DNA of 64,000 nucleotides from Anoplolepis gracilipes (GCF_047496725.1 NC_132976.1:3642001-3706000), one strand, 5' to 3'. Shown: positions 27,051-41,600, numbered from the stretch's first letter. The notes: generated from the sequence alone by a model not told the origin. Numbers and translations are program-made.

Positions 27051-27436
27051 CAGGTGGTGTTAAATGTAATGTAAATGCCAGACTTTGTGATCTTATAGGA
27101 AATTTAATTCTGAAAATAAAATGAGTATAAAAATGTTTTCTTAAAAAATTAACGCTCAAAAATATAAAAAAACTAATCTTATATCATAGTCATAGCTTTT
27201 CATAACGTTCCAGCCAGCCTTTAAAATGATCTGATAAAAAATTTAATTCTGAATAAAAAGTTTTCTATAAACAAGAATCCAAAATGTTTCTTTTAAAAGT
27301 TAGTGCTCAAAAATTCTTCTAAAATCACATTTTTTATTTTTGAAAATAACTTTTTAAGGAAGCATTTTTGAAATTTTTTCTTTAGAATTATATTTTCTAT
27401 AAGATCACAAAGTCTGACCGTTACATTTGGTGCTAC
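27051..27436. mobile_element. Fold-back (MITE-like) element with long imperfect inverted repeats
   Basis: The left arm segment CAGACTTTGTGATCTTATAG (about 27092-27111) recurs as its reverse complement near 27399-27418, and similarity extends inward over some 45 bp (to AATTCTGAAA versus AATTCTAAAG). Arms also share AAATGTAA near the ends. No coding capacity. Boundaries are approximate. Confidence 0.7.
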
Positions 27437-28266
27437 TATATATATATATATAAAGGAAAAGATTTACAAAAATATTATATATATAAAATATTGCAAAAAT
27501 TTCAGGTATTATACAAAAATCCCTGTTATTCGAAAAATTATTATTAATATAATGTTCTCTTTAATAAAAGAATCAGTGTTGATTTTGCAAGCAAACACAG
27601 ATTATCATTATTACTTTTTGCATTATGCCAAATATTTTTTTAATTAATTTATATAATATTTTCAAATTTCTAATGTGTATTTAAGCACAACTTTATTTAC
27701 ATTTAAATAATTTATTTCCAAATACCTGTTTATAAATGTTTGAATATTTGAAGCACTTGACATATTTATAAAACAATATATAACAAAAACTAAAGAACTA
27801 TTATGATATTTTTAAATGATTACTTTATAAATCAAGAAGTTTTGTATAAAAATTTAAAAATAACTATTTTATTGTTTTTCTAAAACACAACAATATATAT
27901 TCTATTGGGAACAGTGTCTAAAATCATTGAGTTTTGCAAAAATCCAATATAACAGAAAATCAGATAAAATAATAATGATAATCAAAAGTCATCGACTGAA
28001 ACTAACATTAAAATTATTCTGCGACAAATTAATGTAGCTAAAGTATTTTTCACTCGTAGCATCTGAGGGAATTATTATTCGTGTCAGCAACAACATTTCG
28101 TTCAAGAAACGTAGAATAAAGTCGTCCAATTTGAATCATTGGATTTTTTCTCAAACTTGATGGAATATTTAATAGTTTAATCGCTTCTAATAATTCTTTG
28201 CAACGTTTTCATTTTCCCTCTATTTTTGCAAATATTATTTATACTTTAATCTGATCTATTTGCTCA

Positions 28267-28404
28267 CCAATCAGGACAAAGAGGAACAATGTGACCCTCT
28301 GAGACTTCTTTTTGATTCGACAGATAGATTTTTGAACGCAATTCTGAATAGACCAATCAGATTCGATCGCACAGCATCGTTGAATTTACTAGATCGCAGC
28401 CAAT
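28267..28404 (+). promoter_or_regulatory. MSH2 promoter segment with three CCAAT boxes
   Basis: CCAAT pentamers at 28267-28271 (ACCAATCAGG), 28353-28357 (ACCAATCAGA) and 28400-28404 (GCCAATGATC), all on the coding strand, 220-360 bp before the MSH2 ATG. Two match the extended NF-Y consensus CCAATCA. Function is inferred. Confidence 0.5.
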
Positions 28405-28623
28405 GATCGTCGAGCTAGACCTTCAAATGCGAAGGAAGCAGAAACAGGGAAACAGCTTCGTAAAAATAGCGCGAATCGAAGTGAGATTGTGTACGTTGAA
28501 GAAAGAGTGTGTTTTCAGTGGAAAATATTTTTTCTGATTTAATAAATCCTCGATAGTGATCTCTTTCAATTCTCATTGCATCTCGTTTCACTGCTTGTGT
28601 TGTACTATATTTTATTACAAACA

Positions 28624-31600
28624 ATGGCAGTGCAACCTAATCAACAGTTTAATATGGGTATGAAAAAAGGGTCTCTAACCAACATTCTATACCGCACACT
28701 TCTATCGTGTTGTATTTCTCAATATAATTATCTATTTCAGACCCTCCCACGCAACAGAGCTTTGTTAGATTTTTTAAGAATCTTCCAGAGGTAAGCAAAC
28801 ACGTTATTATGACGTAAATTTTATAATCATTGAAATATTTATTTTCTATAATTTACGTATTAATTTTATTAATGGTAGCTATCTTTATAAGTGTTTTTTT
28901 ATTAATTTATATTTCTCTTAATGTTAGTTCATCGACATCTTTTTCTATATTATTGACAGATTATATATTCAAAATACTCAAAGAAAACATTATTTATAAC
29001 AATTATACAAAAGAAGCCATTTTTACTATTTTTATATAAACATTATATTTTTCAAGTATTCTTTTTCAAGTTTGAAATAATCTACAAAATTTACACTGAT
29101 TTTGAGAAATAAAAAGTATAGAAATCGTTTAGCTTTAATAAAGATTTATATAATAAAAATATATTTGACACTTTTTATCGTAATTAAATGTTAATCTAGA
29201 AATATAGTTTACAAACAAGATTGTTGGATTTCTATTTATGTAAAATATTTTTATTCTGTTAATATATGAAGAACATATTGCTGTAGATTTGATCTTTTCT
29301 TTCGTTGAGATTTTTTTTTTAATAGTATTAAAAAGAAAATAAAAGTATGACTACAATTAACTTTTCTTTATTTATATCTGTAGCTTTACTAAATTTTACT
29401 TGTATTTGTATTTGAATTATTGATGAAATAATAATATTTCGCGAGAAAAATATATAGATGCCATGTAACAAATTACTTCATATATAGAATAGAAAATTTG
29501 TTTATGTATACACTGATATTATATAAAACAGACTTGATATTAATATATTTTTGCTTACAGAAAATGTGAAAAGTACCTTATAGTACAATAAAATCTTTTA
29601 TAATACTAATTAAGACGGTATTAATTAAAATCATAAATGTATGATACTATGATTATATATTTCTTGATATTATCGACAACTGCAAATATATGTATGTCAT
29701 TCCCAAATAACAATTCGATGTAACAATTCAATGTATCAAAAATCAGAGTAGAAAAATTTTATTACGCATAAATAAGTAATTTTTACTAAGTAAGAAGAAT
29801 ATGCTAGAGATATTTAACCAAAGTACTCTTTAGCTTTTTCTTTAGCTTTATCATATGTTCTAGTTATTTTGTCTAAGTCTACTCCAGAAGGATGGTGCTT
29901 CCTCTGTCGTAGCCTCCATTATCTGCGTTGTAATCTCTGTCGCTTCTGTTGTAGCTGTGGCACTGATATTTGGCATACTTGCTGCAGGCAATGTATTTAC
30001 TACTGTCCAAAAATATTGTTACGCATAAATAAGTAATTTTTAAATAAGTAGGAAAAATATGACAGACATCTAACCAAAGTACTCTTTAGCTTTTTCCTTA
30101 GCTTTATCATATGTTCTGGTTATTTTATGTCCAAGATTACTCCAGAAGGAAGGTGATGCTTCCTCTGTTGTAGTCTCCATTATCTGCGTTGTAGTCTCTG
30201 TTGCTTCTGTTGTAGTTGTGGCCCTGACATTTGGCATACTTGCTGTGGGGAATGTATTTACTACTGTAAATGGTATTATATTCCTTGGCTTTTCCCTGAT
30301 ATCCCATGGATCCTCGCCTGCTATGGGTGGCAAAGTAGCGCTGGGATTTAGCCTGACTCTTCTGTAAGTGTCTTCGTTACGCGACCCATCGTAAGGTCCT
30401 CCGCCGTATGCTTGCAAGATTCGCGACTCTATTTTGTGTTCTGTCTGTTCTGTAGTTAGAGGTATTACCCCTAAGGGAATTTCTTCAGAATTCTGATTAA
30501 ACTGACCGTCAAAGTGAGATTTCTCAGTTTGTTGAAATGATTCTAGTTGTTGATCATGTTCATTACGTTGAGTTTGCGATGTTTGAGAAACACGCATATC
30601 TTCAAGTGTATGCTTATCTTGTGTCTCTTGTTGGCTAAAATCAAACGGTCTCGATTGCTGTTGTTGTGTATCGTCTGTTTGCTGCGAGTTGACATTTTGA
30701 TGTGGATAATAACTGTTGTGCGAGCTTTCGATGTTAGTTAAGTCGCTTGGATGATAAGTGTAATGCCATTGCAGGCCTACTGTAGCATCGTTCGACTTAT
30801 GTACCCAATGCAAACGATCCATGTTTTCTTTCTCGTTGTCAAATACGCTGCTCCCTTGACTTTGGGCGTATGGAGTGTCTGATCTATGATGATCGGATCT
30901 GGAATGTGTCAGACGACTGCTGTGTTGAGCAGTTTTTTCCTGGAAATTATCTATATCAGCCTCCGGGTTTACTTCGATTGGTTCAAAAATCTCGTCAAAA
31001 TTTGTATCTGTTCCTTGTGGAATGGAGTCATGTTTCTGATATCGCGGTCTTGGTTTTGGTTTTGGTGCCGGTTTTATCGAAAATTGTCGATCGTCGTTAG
31101 TTTGTTGAGTAAAATCTTGATTTGTTTTCTGCGACATATCCAATTGCCATTCTGATTGTTTATTATTATTGTTATAGGATGGATATTGATGCGATTGTTG
31201 TGAAAAATCACCTGTATTCCAGTCATCTTGTTGCGTAAAATGTTCCGAGTGTTGAGTATTGTATTCCGGCCAGCTAAATTTCTGCGATTGCTCTCTTTGT
31301 CCATATTTCAAGGGTCCTTGCTGCGTGAAATCGTCAAATCTTCTAACCTGTTGGGTTAAATCTTCATTCGGCCGAGAAAAATCTTCCAAATGATGATCGA
31401 GCTTTGAATTACTGGATTCTTGTTGTCCAAATTCTAGTTGTCCCATTGTCTGTTGCGTAAAATCATTGTGTCCTGCAGCCTGTTGAGAGAAATCTTCATT
31501 GTTAAATTCTTCAAAATGTTGATTTTTTGGATTGGCGGGTTTATCTATCGATTGCAATTGTAGTTTACCGGTAGTTTGCTGCGTTAAGTCTTCCAAGTGT

Positions 31601-34600
31601 TGATTATTAACAGTCTGTTGTCCAAATTCTAGTTTACCGTTCGTTTGCTGTGTTAAATCTTCAGATCTTGCATCTTGTTGCGCAAAATGTTCGGTTTGCT
31701 GCGTTAATTGTTGAGTATCGTCACTTTGCTGTCCAAATTCCAATTTACCTACCGTTTGTTGCGTGTAATCGTCGGATCCTGCTGTTTCAAATTGTTCAGT
31801 TTGTTGCTTTAAATCTTCAAAATGTTGATTACCAACAGTTTGCTGACCGAATTCAAGTTTACCACTCGTTTGTTGTGTGAGATCATCATATTCTTGCTGC
31901 ATTTGTTCATTGTTCTGTGTCAGATGTTGATCGTTGAAAGCTTGCTGTCCGAATTCGAGTTGACCCTCTGTCTCCTGCGTGAACTGTTCATTCTGTTCAT
32001 TCTGTTGTGTTAAATCTTCCAAACGTTGATTGCCAACAATTTGTTGTCCATTATCGAGTTTATTTGTTTGTCGCGTGTGATCATTAGATTCTTGCTGCAT
32101 AAGTTTGCTGTTCTGTGTCGGATGTTGATCATTTAAAGTTTGCTGTCCGAATTCGAGTTGACCTTCTGTCTCCTGCGTGAACTGTTTATTTTGTGTTAAA
32201 TCCTCTAAATGCTGATTATCAATAACTTGCCCAAAATTGAATTCATCATTCGTTTGTTGTGTGTATCCTTGTGTCTGTGGTGTAAATTGTTCACTTTGCT
32301 GTGTAAAATCATTTAGATGCTGATCGTCGACAGTTTGCTGGCCAAATTGACTTTCTGTCTGCTGCGTGAAATCTTCATTATGTGTGAAGTCCTCTGATTG
32401 TTGATCACTCGCGTTTGTAAGCTCCAGTTGTTTAGAGTCTGACTCGAACTCTTGATCTTGCTGGACGTGATGATCGTCTCGTTTGTATTTTCTATGATGG
32501 CTGGTCTCTTGATATTGTTGATGAGTTTCTTCGGTGCAATCGACACCGTGTGTTGCTCGTCCCAGGTCTAAAGATGATCCGCCAGCGACAAGCTGCTGCC
32601 CCAATCCGTATCCAGAACTGTAACTGCTTCCGGCACGAGAATTATATCCGTGCGCTGTGCTATGATAACGACTGCGTTGTTCATTATATGCGTCCTGATC
32701 GTAATGCGTTCTACTGCCAACTCCGTGCAACGTGAGATCTGCACTACGTTCAGGAGCTAAACCCCCATGGCTCGAAGATCTTTGCCAGTGCTCTTCTTGA
32801 TAATGTTTGGTCTCATCTCGTCTACCGGGATAAACGCTGTAATTTGGATTTGGATTTGGATTGTACACGCGTTCGGTGACGAGCCGATTCTGCGCTATAC
32901 CGGATTGATGCGCGCCCGAGATCTCTCGTTGAATTTCGTCTACTTGACTATGTCCCGAATGCGAATGACTCTGGTAATTACCTCCGGTAACTTGTGCTGA
33001 ATACCTGGAAGACAGGTGACTTGATTGTGGAGTGGGATGCGGTCGAGATACATAAGTCTCGTGACTCTGGTAGGTCCTTTGGCTCTCCGTGCCGTAAGTG
33101 TTCGGGATAGGATACAGTCTCCCTGTATCAACATTTTCCGTATGCTGTTGATCGGTATAGTGATGAATAGTGTCAGTGGATGGGACGCGCCGGTAACCTG
33201 ATAAATGCTGGTGTCCATAAGTGTTCTCGCTTTCGGCGGTTTGAAGATCATTGCTGTGAAAGCTATGGACCGCTTCCTGACCTGTAGTGCTGGCAGCTTG
33301 ATGATGAAACTCTCGTCTGAATTTGTCAAGCTCCTCATGCACGTTTTTCTGTAGTTCACTGTGTAATTTATCCAAGTCAGCTGTCGCCGAGCCAGCGTCT
33401 GATGTACTGTAGCTTGAGGTATAGTTCTTCTTGTAGTAACGGACTTTTTTCGGTCCGGATACGTATTGGCCTTCCTCTTCAAAGACGCGTCCGTGTCCGC
33501 CGTCAGTCCTGTGAGAGTTCACTCTGTTCCAATTATCCGGCGTAGTTTCGATCGTTTGAACGTTAGCTCCTTGTTGCGAATGTCCGCCGTATTCCCCAAA
33601 ATCCTCGAGTCTCTCGCTCTGACCGTCGATTCTCGTAGACTGTTGACTGTGCGCCCTGCTGTATCCGCTCTCCTTCGTAACCGTCTGACCCAATTGCGTA
33701 CTTTGGGACTCGAGATGTTGGCTACTCGGAATATACAACGAATCATACCTGTGTTGGCCACTTAAATCCGTTGCTCCGTCTACATTACCCGTGCCATAAG
33801 CCGACGTAAAATTCTTCTTGTAGTATCGTACTCTTTTCGACCCTTCCACATACTGTCCCCGTTCTTCGTGAACCTTGCCGTGCCCGCCATCCGTGCTGTA
33901 CTGATTACGTTCGGTCCAATTTCCCGGTCTTGCGTAATTGTAATCGTTCAGATTCGTGCTACCTTGAACTAAACCCGCGTGATCCTGATAACCGCCCGAC
34001 GTACGGCGGCTCTGAAAGGATGTTTGAGAGAAGTCGCAGGATTCTATGCAGCCGCTTGGGGCTGATAATGTTTGAGCAAACAGTACAGATAAAAAGATTA
34101 TCTGTCCTATCGTCATAATTCCCATTTGATCTCTGAAATAAAAATAAATAAATTTATAGATAACTATATTTTTTTGTTTCTATTTCTTTTTATTATTATT
34201 ATTGCAAATATTAATTTCTTCAGATTTATTATTTTTCAAAAGCTATTTAAAGATAATTACATAGATGATTCATAAAAAAGACATAATTGATAAATCAAAA
34301 AAAGCAATACATTACACATATATACAAGGTGTAACTAAAAAAACATATATGACATAATGGCAGATTCTCTGACCAATTTGGAGACGATTTTTCCTCAGCA
34401 AAAATGTCGAAAAAGGTCATTATTTTTTGCACTCTTCCAATTTTTGTCATTACATATCTTTTTAACTAAGCCTCAAATTAAAATTTTATTTAGGTAAACT
34501 ATACCTGAAATTAACTGAAGAATGTAAATATGTTAGTCTTTTAACTCTAAAATGTTTAATTTGCCAGAAACCCATTTTTTTAAATAACTTATAACTCTAA

Positions 34601-37600
34601 AATTATTGACTTCTCAACATTTTTGCTAAGGAAAAATCGTCTCCAAATTGTCCAAAGAATCCGTCATTATATGCCATATATGTTTTTTTACTTACACCCT
34701 GTATATATAAATTAAATTTACAATTTATTATAGCATTCATTGAATTTCCGAATTAGAACTTTCGTTTTAATATTGTAAAGATAAAAGAACCTAATTTTAT
34801 AAAACATAGTTTACATTTATATATCAATTATTCAAGTTTTGATACTTAATTTAGTTTGTTGAAAGATATATTTAAAACAAATATGCACACACAGAGGAAA
34901 ACATATTTTTGTGAAGTATTCTACAAGGAAAAATTTCATGCAGGTGATGCAATGATCTATGTTAAATAAGAAAGGCATCCTTTCCTTCATGATGACACAA
35001 GAGCAGTATCGAGACGATGACAAATCCGCACGTTTTGTGACTTATTTCTTTTTTTGTCGCAAGATTAGAGCTTGCAATTTAACGTCTCGCATTCACCGAC
35101 ATGTTTTATTCGCACACACTTCATTCACACTTGTCGCTACGGAAGCAATATAATATTTTATTACCTTATAATGGAAGAGAGACACGCTTATAAATTTTTA
35201 CAAATTCAGTTGTTAATGTCGAGATGTTTTCACTAACACTGTAGGCTCACGTATAGCTGAAGTAGATTACCGCAAATCCATTTATGTTCTCTCCCCCTTC
35301 CTCCCATCGATGATTCCTGGAGCACTTATACATATATTAGCGGTCTTTTATTTTTATCCATGCCGAGAGACCGGAGATTCGTTCTTATCGTACACAATTC
35401 TCGGTAATGTAAGATTGACGTTCTGTCATGGACGCGTATAAGAATATATTCCTATTTCATCAGTTTTCATGTATTTATTATATACATATATATTATTATC
35501 ACATGTATATTGTTGATATCTGTTTTCCTCTATATTGCTCTTTCAAGAGCTAAATAAATTTCTCTTACAACGCATTTCTATTTTTCATTGTAGAAAAAAA
35601 TATTCTTCATGTATATAAATAAATGACGTTTATATGGAATTCTCGTAATTCTCTGTATATATAATCAGATGTGAAAATTAATTGCACAGAAATAAATTAT
35701 ACAGGCGAGATTTTTTTTTTTTTACAAAGAACACAGACACCTTAAAAAGGACAATAATTATTATAAAATAGGAAATGGCAGAATATAATTATCGTTTAAC
35801 ATGCTTGTAAATTGATCATGTTTGAATGGATATCTTGTTGAATTAATTATACGCAACATACCTTCTTGAACAAATAAATGATACATTGTGCTTATATATA
35901 CATCGATTAGCATAATTCAATAAGTTCCAGGTAGCGGATATAAACCGCCTTTTTCCATACTGGTTTGATGTGTCATCGATTAAATCATTCTGAATTTGTA
36001 ACACCTACAACGATCAGAGACTCACTTTCATTCGGTAACACCTTGAATAATTTCAAGGTTGCCGTTACGTAAAGATCGTAATATTTGTATTCTTCGTGGT
36101 TGTGTTATTGGAAATATGACAACAGAGAAAGAAAATTACTTTTCTGAAAAAAATGCGCGAAGAACTAAATTTGCTCGGGAAGACAATAGAGGAGTAGATG
36201 GCCTACTTATTACAGAAATTACTGACCTTCCTAGTATATGAACCATGACCTTTTATCATGTTAAGGGTGAATAATATTTCCACGATCATGACCTCAATAT
36301 ATGGGTGTCATTGAAACTGTTGGGTTTCCCCATTAAAAGATTAAAGTGTATAAGATGGGAAGCAGCTGTATCAATATACTTTCTCTCTCATTAAATGATT
36401 TATGTTAAAGATTATTTCATATTTTTACAGATATGTATTATTATTATTATTATTTATTTATTAAATTAATATTTCATTTTGCTTTATCTTTTTTTTATAT
36501 AAATTATACATTATTAAGAAACTACTTATAAATATTTATGAATAATGTAATAATTATAAGATTTTTATATGAAAATAAATTATGTATAGTTGACTCTAAT
36601 TTATATTTTAACATTATTTCATGTAATTTTTATAGAAATTTGTATGATAAAGGATTTTTCAAGTTTCAGAACACATACATATTCTCATAATTTTAAATAA
36701 AATATATGAAAACTACGTTCTCTTATAATCTTGTTGAATCACAAAATGAAATAATATCGCGATTAGAGAATTTTTGTAAAATTTATCAAAACTTTTATTT
36801 TGCAGTTATTCGCAAAATTTTGGCGTCGTCTCGGCGTCAATGTAAAACGTGTGTCTTCAAATTCCAAACTTCTATGAAATCGCACGCATCGAAGCTGCGA
36901 CGACCTGTGAGCACTCTGACCCCTCGATAGGCATGACCTATAGATACGTTACAAGTTCTTTAATTTCTCGGGGAGAAATATGAAATATATAATATACTTT
37001 TCACAAACAAGATTTTTCATAATACCAAATAATCGTAAAAGTATGATGTGTTTAATTAAAATAAAAAGTGAGATATAGTGTGAAAGTCAAAAACATTTTA
37101 TATCAAATAATCTTTTCGTGCGATAGAATGTTTTCCTTTATTATAACTATTTTGTTTATTTATATATTTTTATAATTATATACTATTATATGATCATATG
37201 TATCATAATATTTTTAAATAAAATATCAAGATATGTTTTTAAATGTGTCAAATTATATGTGAAGAAGAGAGTTATCTTCATATATAAAAATGTATATTAA
37301 CCGTTACAATTACATTATCTTAAAAAATTATATTCTTATCTCTTTAGAACATTACGCAAATAAGTCAAGGATAAACAATTTATATAGCGTCAGATTTAAT
37401 ATATAATACGCAGAATGACGTATCATGTGCTCTCAATTCGTCATACGAAATATTTCTCGGAGAGTTGGGAGAAAATTGATTGAAAAGATATAGCATTTTT
37501 CAATAATACAAACTTTTTCTGTACATTAGAAAAAAACTGACGAAAATTCTTGACTGATAATTAATGAGTCTGCATACATGTATGTATGTAATAATGATAA

Positions 37601-38434
37601 TTTTATGTTTTCAGAAACTTGACACGACGATACGAATCTTCAACAGGTCAGACTATTATACATTGCATGGAAGCGATGCTCTTTTTGCTGCACAAGAAGT
37701 ATTTAAAACAACGTCTGTTTGTAAAATGATCGGAGCTGGTAAACATCATTTAGAAATTTAACTAAAAAACGAATCCTGACACAAATTATTTATTATTATC
37801 ATTTTTTGGAAATAATATATTCTGATTTTAGTTATATACACAGATATTTTTTGAACCAAAGCTTCTCATTTTTTTATTCGTTTTTTTTTTTACTAAAATA
37901 AATTATTTTATTTTTTTTACATATAAGAGTATATATACAATATTAATTATATAAATTATATAAATAATTGTATAAATTATATATAAATTTAAATTGTATA
38001 AAAAGTTCCAACTAATAATAAAATCATAATCTTTTTCCTTCAGAGCCGCATAAGACGGAAGGAGTCATTCTCAATAAAAGCCATTTCGAGACTTTTGTGC
38101 GCGACTTGTTGTTAGTTAAGCAATACAGGGTTGAAGTCTATGTGAATCAAGGCTCCTCTAAAAATCAGAACTGGGTCTTGGAATACAAAGGTTCACCCGG
38201 CAATCTGTCTCATTTTGAAGACATTTTATTCGGTAATAATGACATAGCCGTCGGTGTATCTGTAATAGCTGTGAAACTGGGTACGGAAGGAAAGTCCAGA
38301 GTAAGTATATAAATAACTGTGTATAACATAAATTATATTAAAAAAAATTTAAACAAAAGATTTTATTAATTATATATTTTTTAATATATTGTAATTTTTC
38401 ATAATCTAGAATATATTACATTACATTATTATAC

Positions 38435-38489
<55 letters not shown>

Positions 38490-38560
38490 CAGAAGAATAT
38501 ATATTTCAAAGTTATGTATAATATATACATATAGAATAAAAAAATATGACATTAAAATAC

Positions 38561-38617
<57 letters not shown>

Positions 38618-41600
38618 AAAGAATATATATTTCAAAGTTATGTATAATATATACATATAGAATAAAAAAATATGACATTAAAATACAATTTTATATCAAT
38701 TTATAATATATCTTAATTGTTAATATTTTATAGGTCGTTGGATTAAGTTGTGTGGATGTCGTTTCGACTTTAATTTTAGTTGCCGAGTTTCAAGATAACG
38801 AGTCATTTTCGAATTTAGAATCTCTCATTGTAACTCTGGCTCCAAAAGAGTGTTTACTAATTCAAGGAGAAGGCAGTTATGAATTTCAAACTCTTAAACA
38901 AGTATGTAAAAATATGTAATAATATCAAATATGTAAAATGCACTTTAGTAAAAATTTTAAAAATGTATAACATTCTTTTTTTTAGCTAATAGGAAGAAAT
39001 AATGCAATGGTTACCTTAAGAAAGAAAAGTGAATTTTCCAGTGATTCAATCATAGATGACTTAAATACGCTAATAAAATTCAAGAAAGGACAAAAGCAGA
39101 ATGCACAATCACTTCCTGAAGTTAATTTAAATTTAGCTATGTCTGCTACTTCTGCTCTCATCAAATATTTAGATGTAAATGTTTAGAAGATATTTTTATA
39201 TACATGTCGTATCTTTATCCCGAATTTTGATATGTTCATTAATAAATGCGATGATTTTTTCTTTCTAACAAAAACAAGAATTAATGAGTATAAGTAAGAG
39301 AAAGAGAACTTAACAAACTGTAAAAAAACATTCATTTTCCAGTTATTTAATACTGAAAATACAAAAAGAACTAAAGAAATAATGATTCCATATTAAATGT
39401 TCTATGTGAAGAAAAAAATGATTAAATTATCAAAATTTATGATTAAAGATGACTATTGTATATATTTTCTAGCTGTGACGTATTCTTATGTAGTAATTAT
39501 TTTTTTAGTTAACATCGGACGAAGGCCATATGAATCAGTTTAGTATAAAACAAGTGGAACAGTCGCGATACATAAGATTAGATTCCGCGGCGATAAAAGC
39601 TCTTAATATAGAACCACAGATTGATGGAGCTTCTAATTTGCATGGAAATCCTGCAGCCAGCATTTTAACGTTATTAGACAAGTGTAGAACCCCACAAGGG
39701 CATCGACTGATTACGCAATGGGTACGACAACCCCTTAGAGACTTATCTCTAATAAAGGAACGGCATGACATCGTTGAATTATTAGTACAAAATAACGAAT
39801 TAAGATCCGTTCTTCATGATGATTATTTAAAACGTATACCGGATTTGCAACAACTCGCAAAAAAATTGGCTAGAAAAAAATCAGCATTACAAGATTGTTA
39901 CAAGTAAGTTATCGTCATCTATGCAAAAGTAATGTTTGTTGTTGTGATTAAAGCAAAATTTTAATATGTACTATCATATGAGATGTTCCAAAACCTGTAG
40001 ATATGTTCTTTTAATTCTCTGATCAATTTAAAGTCGATTTTTTGTTCGCGAAAATATTGAGAGACATTAATTTTTTGCAATTTCCAACTCCATATATTTT
40101 TTTGTAATTAAGTCTTTAATTAAAATTTTATTTAACTTCACAAAGTTTAGTTTGCAAAAAAAATTTTTTTTTTTTTTTTATCTATAATTCGAAATCTTAT
40201 AATTTGAAAATTATTATATATTTAATATCGATATTTTATAAGAAAAAATCTTCCAAATCAACCAGAGACTAATGCGTTCTCAAAAGAACATTTAATAATT
40301 TTGGAACACTAATTAAAATCAATATTAAAGTGTTTATTATACATATGTATTTTAGAATCTATTTGTGCGTATCATATTTGCCAAAACTATTAGAACAACT
40401 TTTACTAGAAGTAAATGTGACAGCACTGAAAACAATGATAATAGATCCATTAAAAGAACTGATAGAAGATATGGATAAATTTCAACAGTTGGTGGAGCAA
40501 ACAATCGATTTAGATGCTGCTGAAAAGGGAGATTTTATGGTTAATCCAGGATTTGCGGATGATTTAAAAGGTGATAATCTTGAATTTTTATAAAAGAAAG
40601 AATCTATAACTGTCATAAAAAAAGATTAAGAAAGAAGAAATACATTGACACATCTTCACATAGATTTTCTTCCTATCTAGTTTCTAATGCAAATATTACA
40701 AAATAAATGTAATAAAGATAATTATATTATTACATATACATATAAATATCTATTTTGATATTATAGAATTAAAAGATGCCATGGATGAAACAGAGGAAAA
40801 GATACAGCGACAACTCGGTAAAGCGGCGGATGATCTTAGCATGGAAGCAGGGAAAATGCTAAAGTTAGAATCTAATCAACAATTGGGCTATTATTTTCGT
40901 ATCACGTTAAAGGAAGAGAAAATACTTAGGAATAATAAGCGTTATACAATTTTGGATTCTAATAAATCTGGTATAAGATTCCGAAATAGTAAATTGAACG
41001 AATTAAACGACGATTTTATAGTCACCAGAAATAAATATCTGGAGAGACAGAAAGACGTTATTACGGAGATTGTGGGAATCGCAGGTTTGTCTCTTATCAT
41101 TTGGACAAAAATTGTATACTGAAATATAATATTAATATATAATTAATATAATTATTATTATTAATTTTTTGTCTATACAGCTGGTTATAGCGAAACAATA
41201 CGTACTATCGGTGGTGTGCTGGCATGCCTCGACGTTCTCACAGCATTTGCTTCCGCCGCTGTAAGCGCTAACAAGGTGTACGTGCGTCCCGAGATGATCT
41301 CGAGTGAAGAAGGCGAATTGAATCTCATTAAAGTCAGACATCCGTGTTTGGAGATGCAACAAGGAGTAGATTATATTGCCAATGATATTGATTTTAAACG
41401 AGGTACGAATTCAATATGCCCATAAAAAATAATACAGCTGGAATCTCTTATCTGTGAATTATATTTCGAATTATATTTTTATAAAGAAAAATTCAACAAA
41501 GAATTCTTATTTGATTCATTCTTTATAGATCAGTATCATTTTTGCATCATTACTGGTCCAAATATGGGAGGTAAAAGTACTTATATTAGATCTGTCGGTG

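Larger units (their letters stand above)
25611..28623. other. BubR1 3' flank and BubR1-MSH2 intergenic region
   Basis: AT-rich DNA without recognised exons. It includes the BubR1 3' UTR of unknown length, a fold-back element (27051-27436) and, close to MSH2, a promoter-like stretch with three CCAAT boxes (28267, 28353, 28400). Confidence 0.55.

Noticed and set aside
30547..34118. Numerous ORFs opposite or out of frame with the Gln-rich gene
   Set aside because: They are shadows of a long low-complexity coding sequence; only the 1351-codon frame has a signal peptide and coherent repeats.
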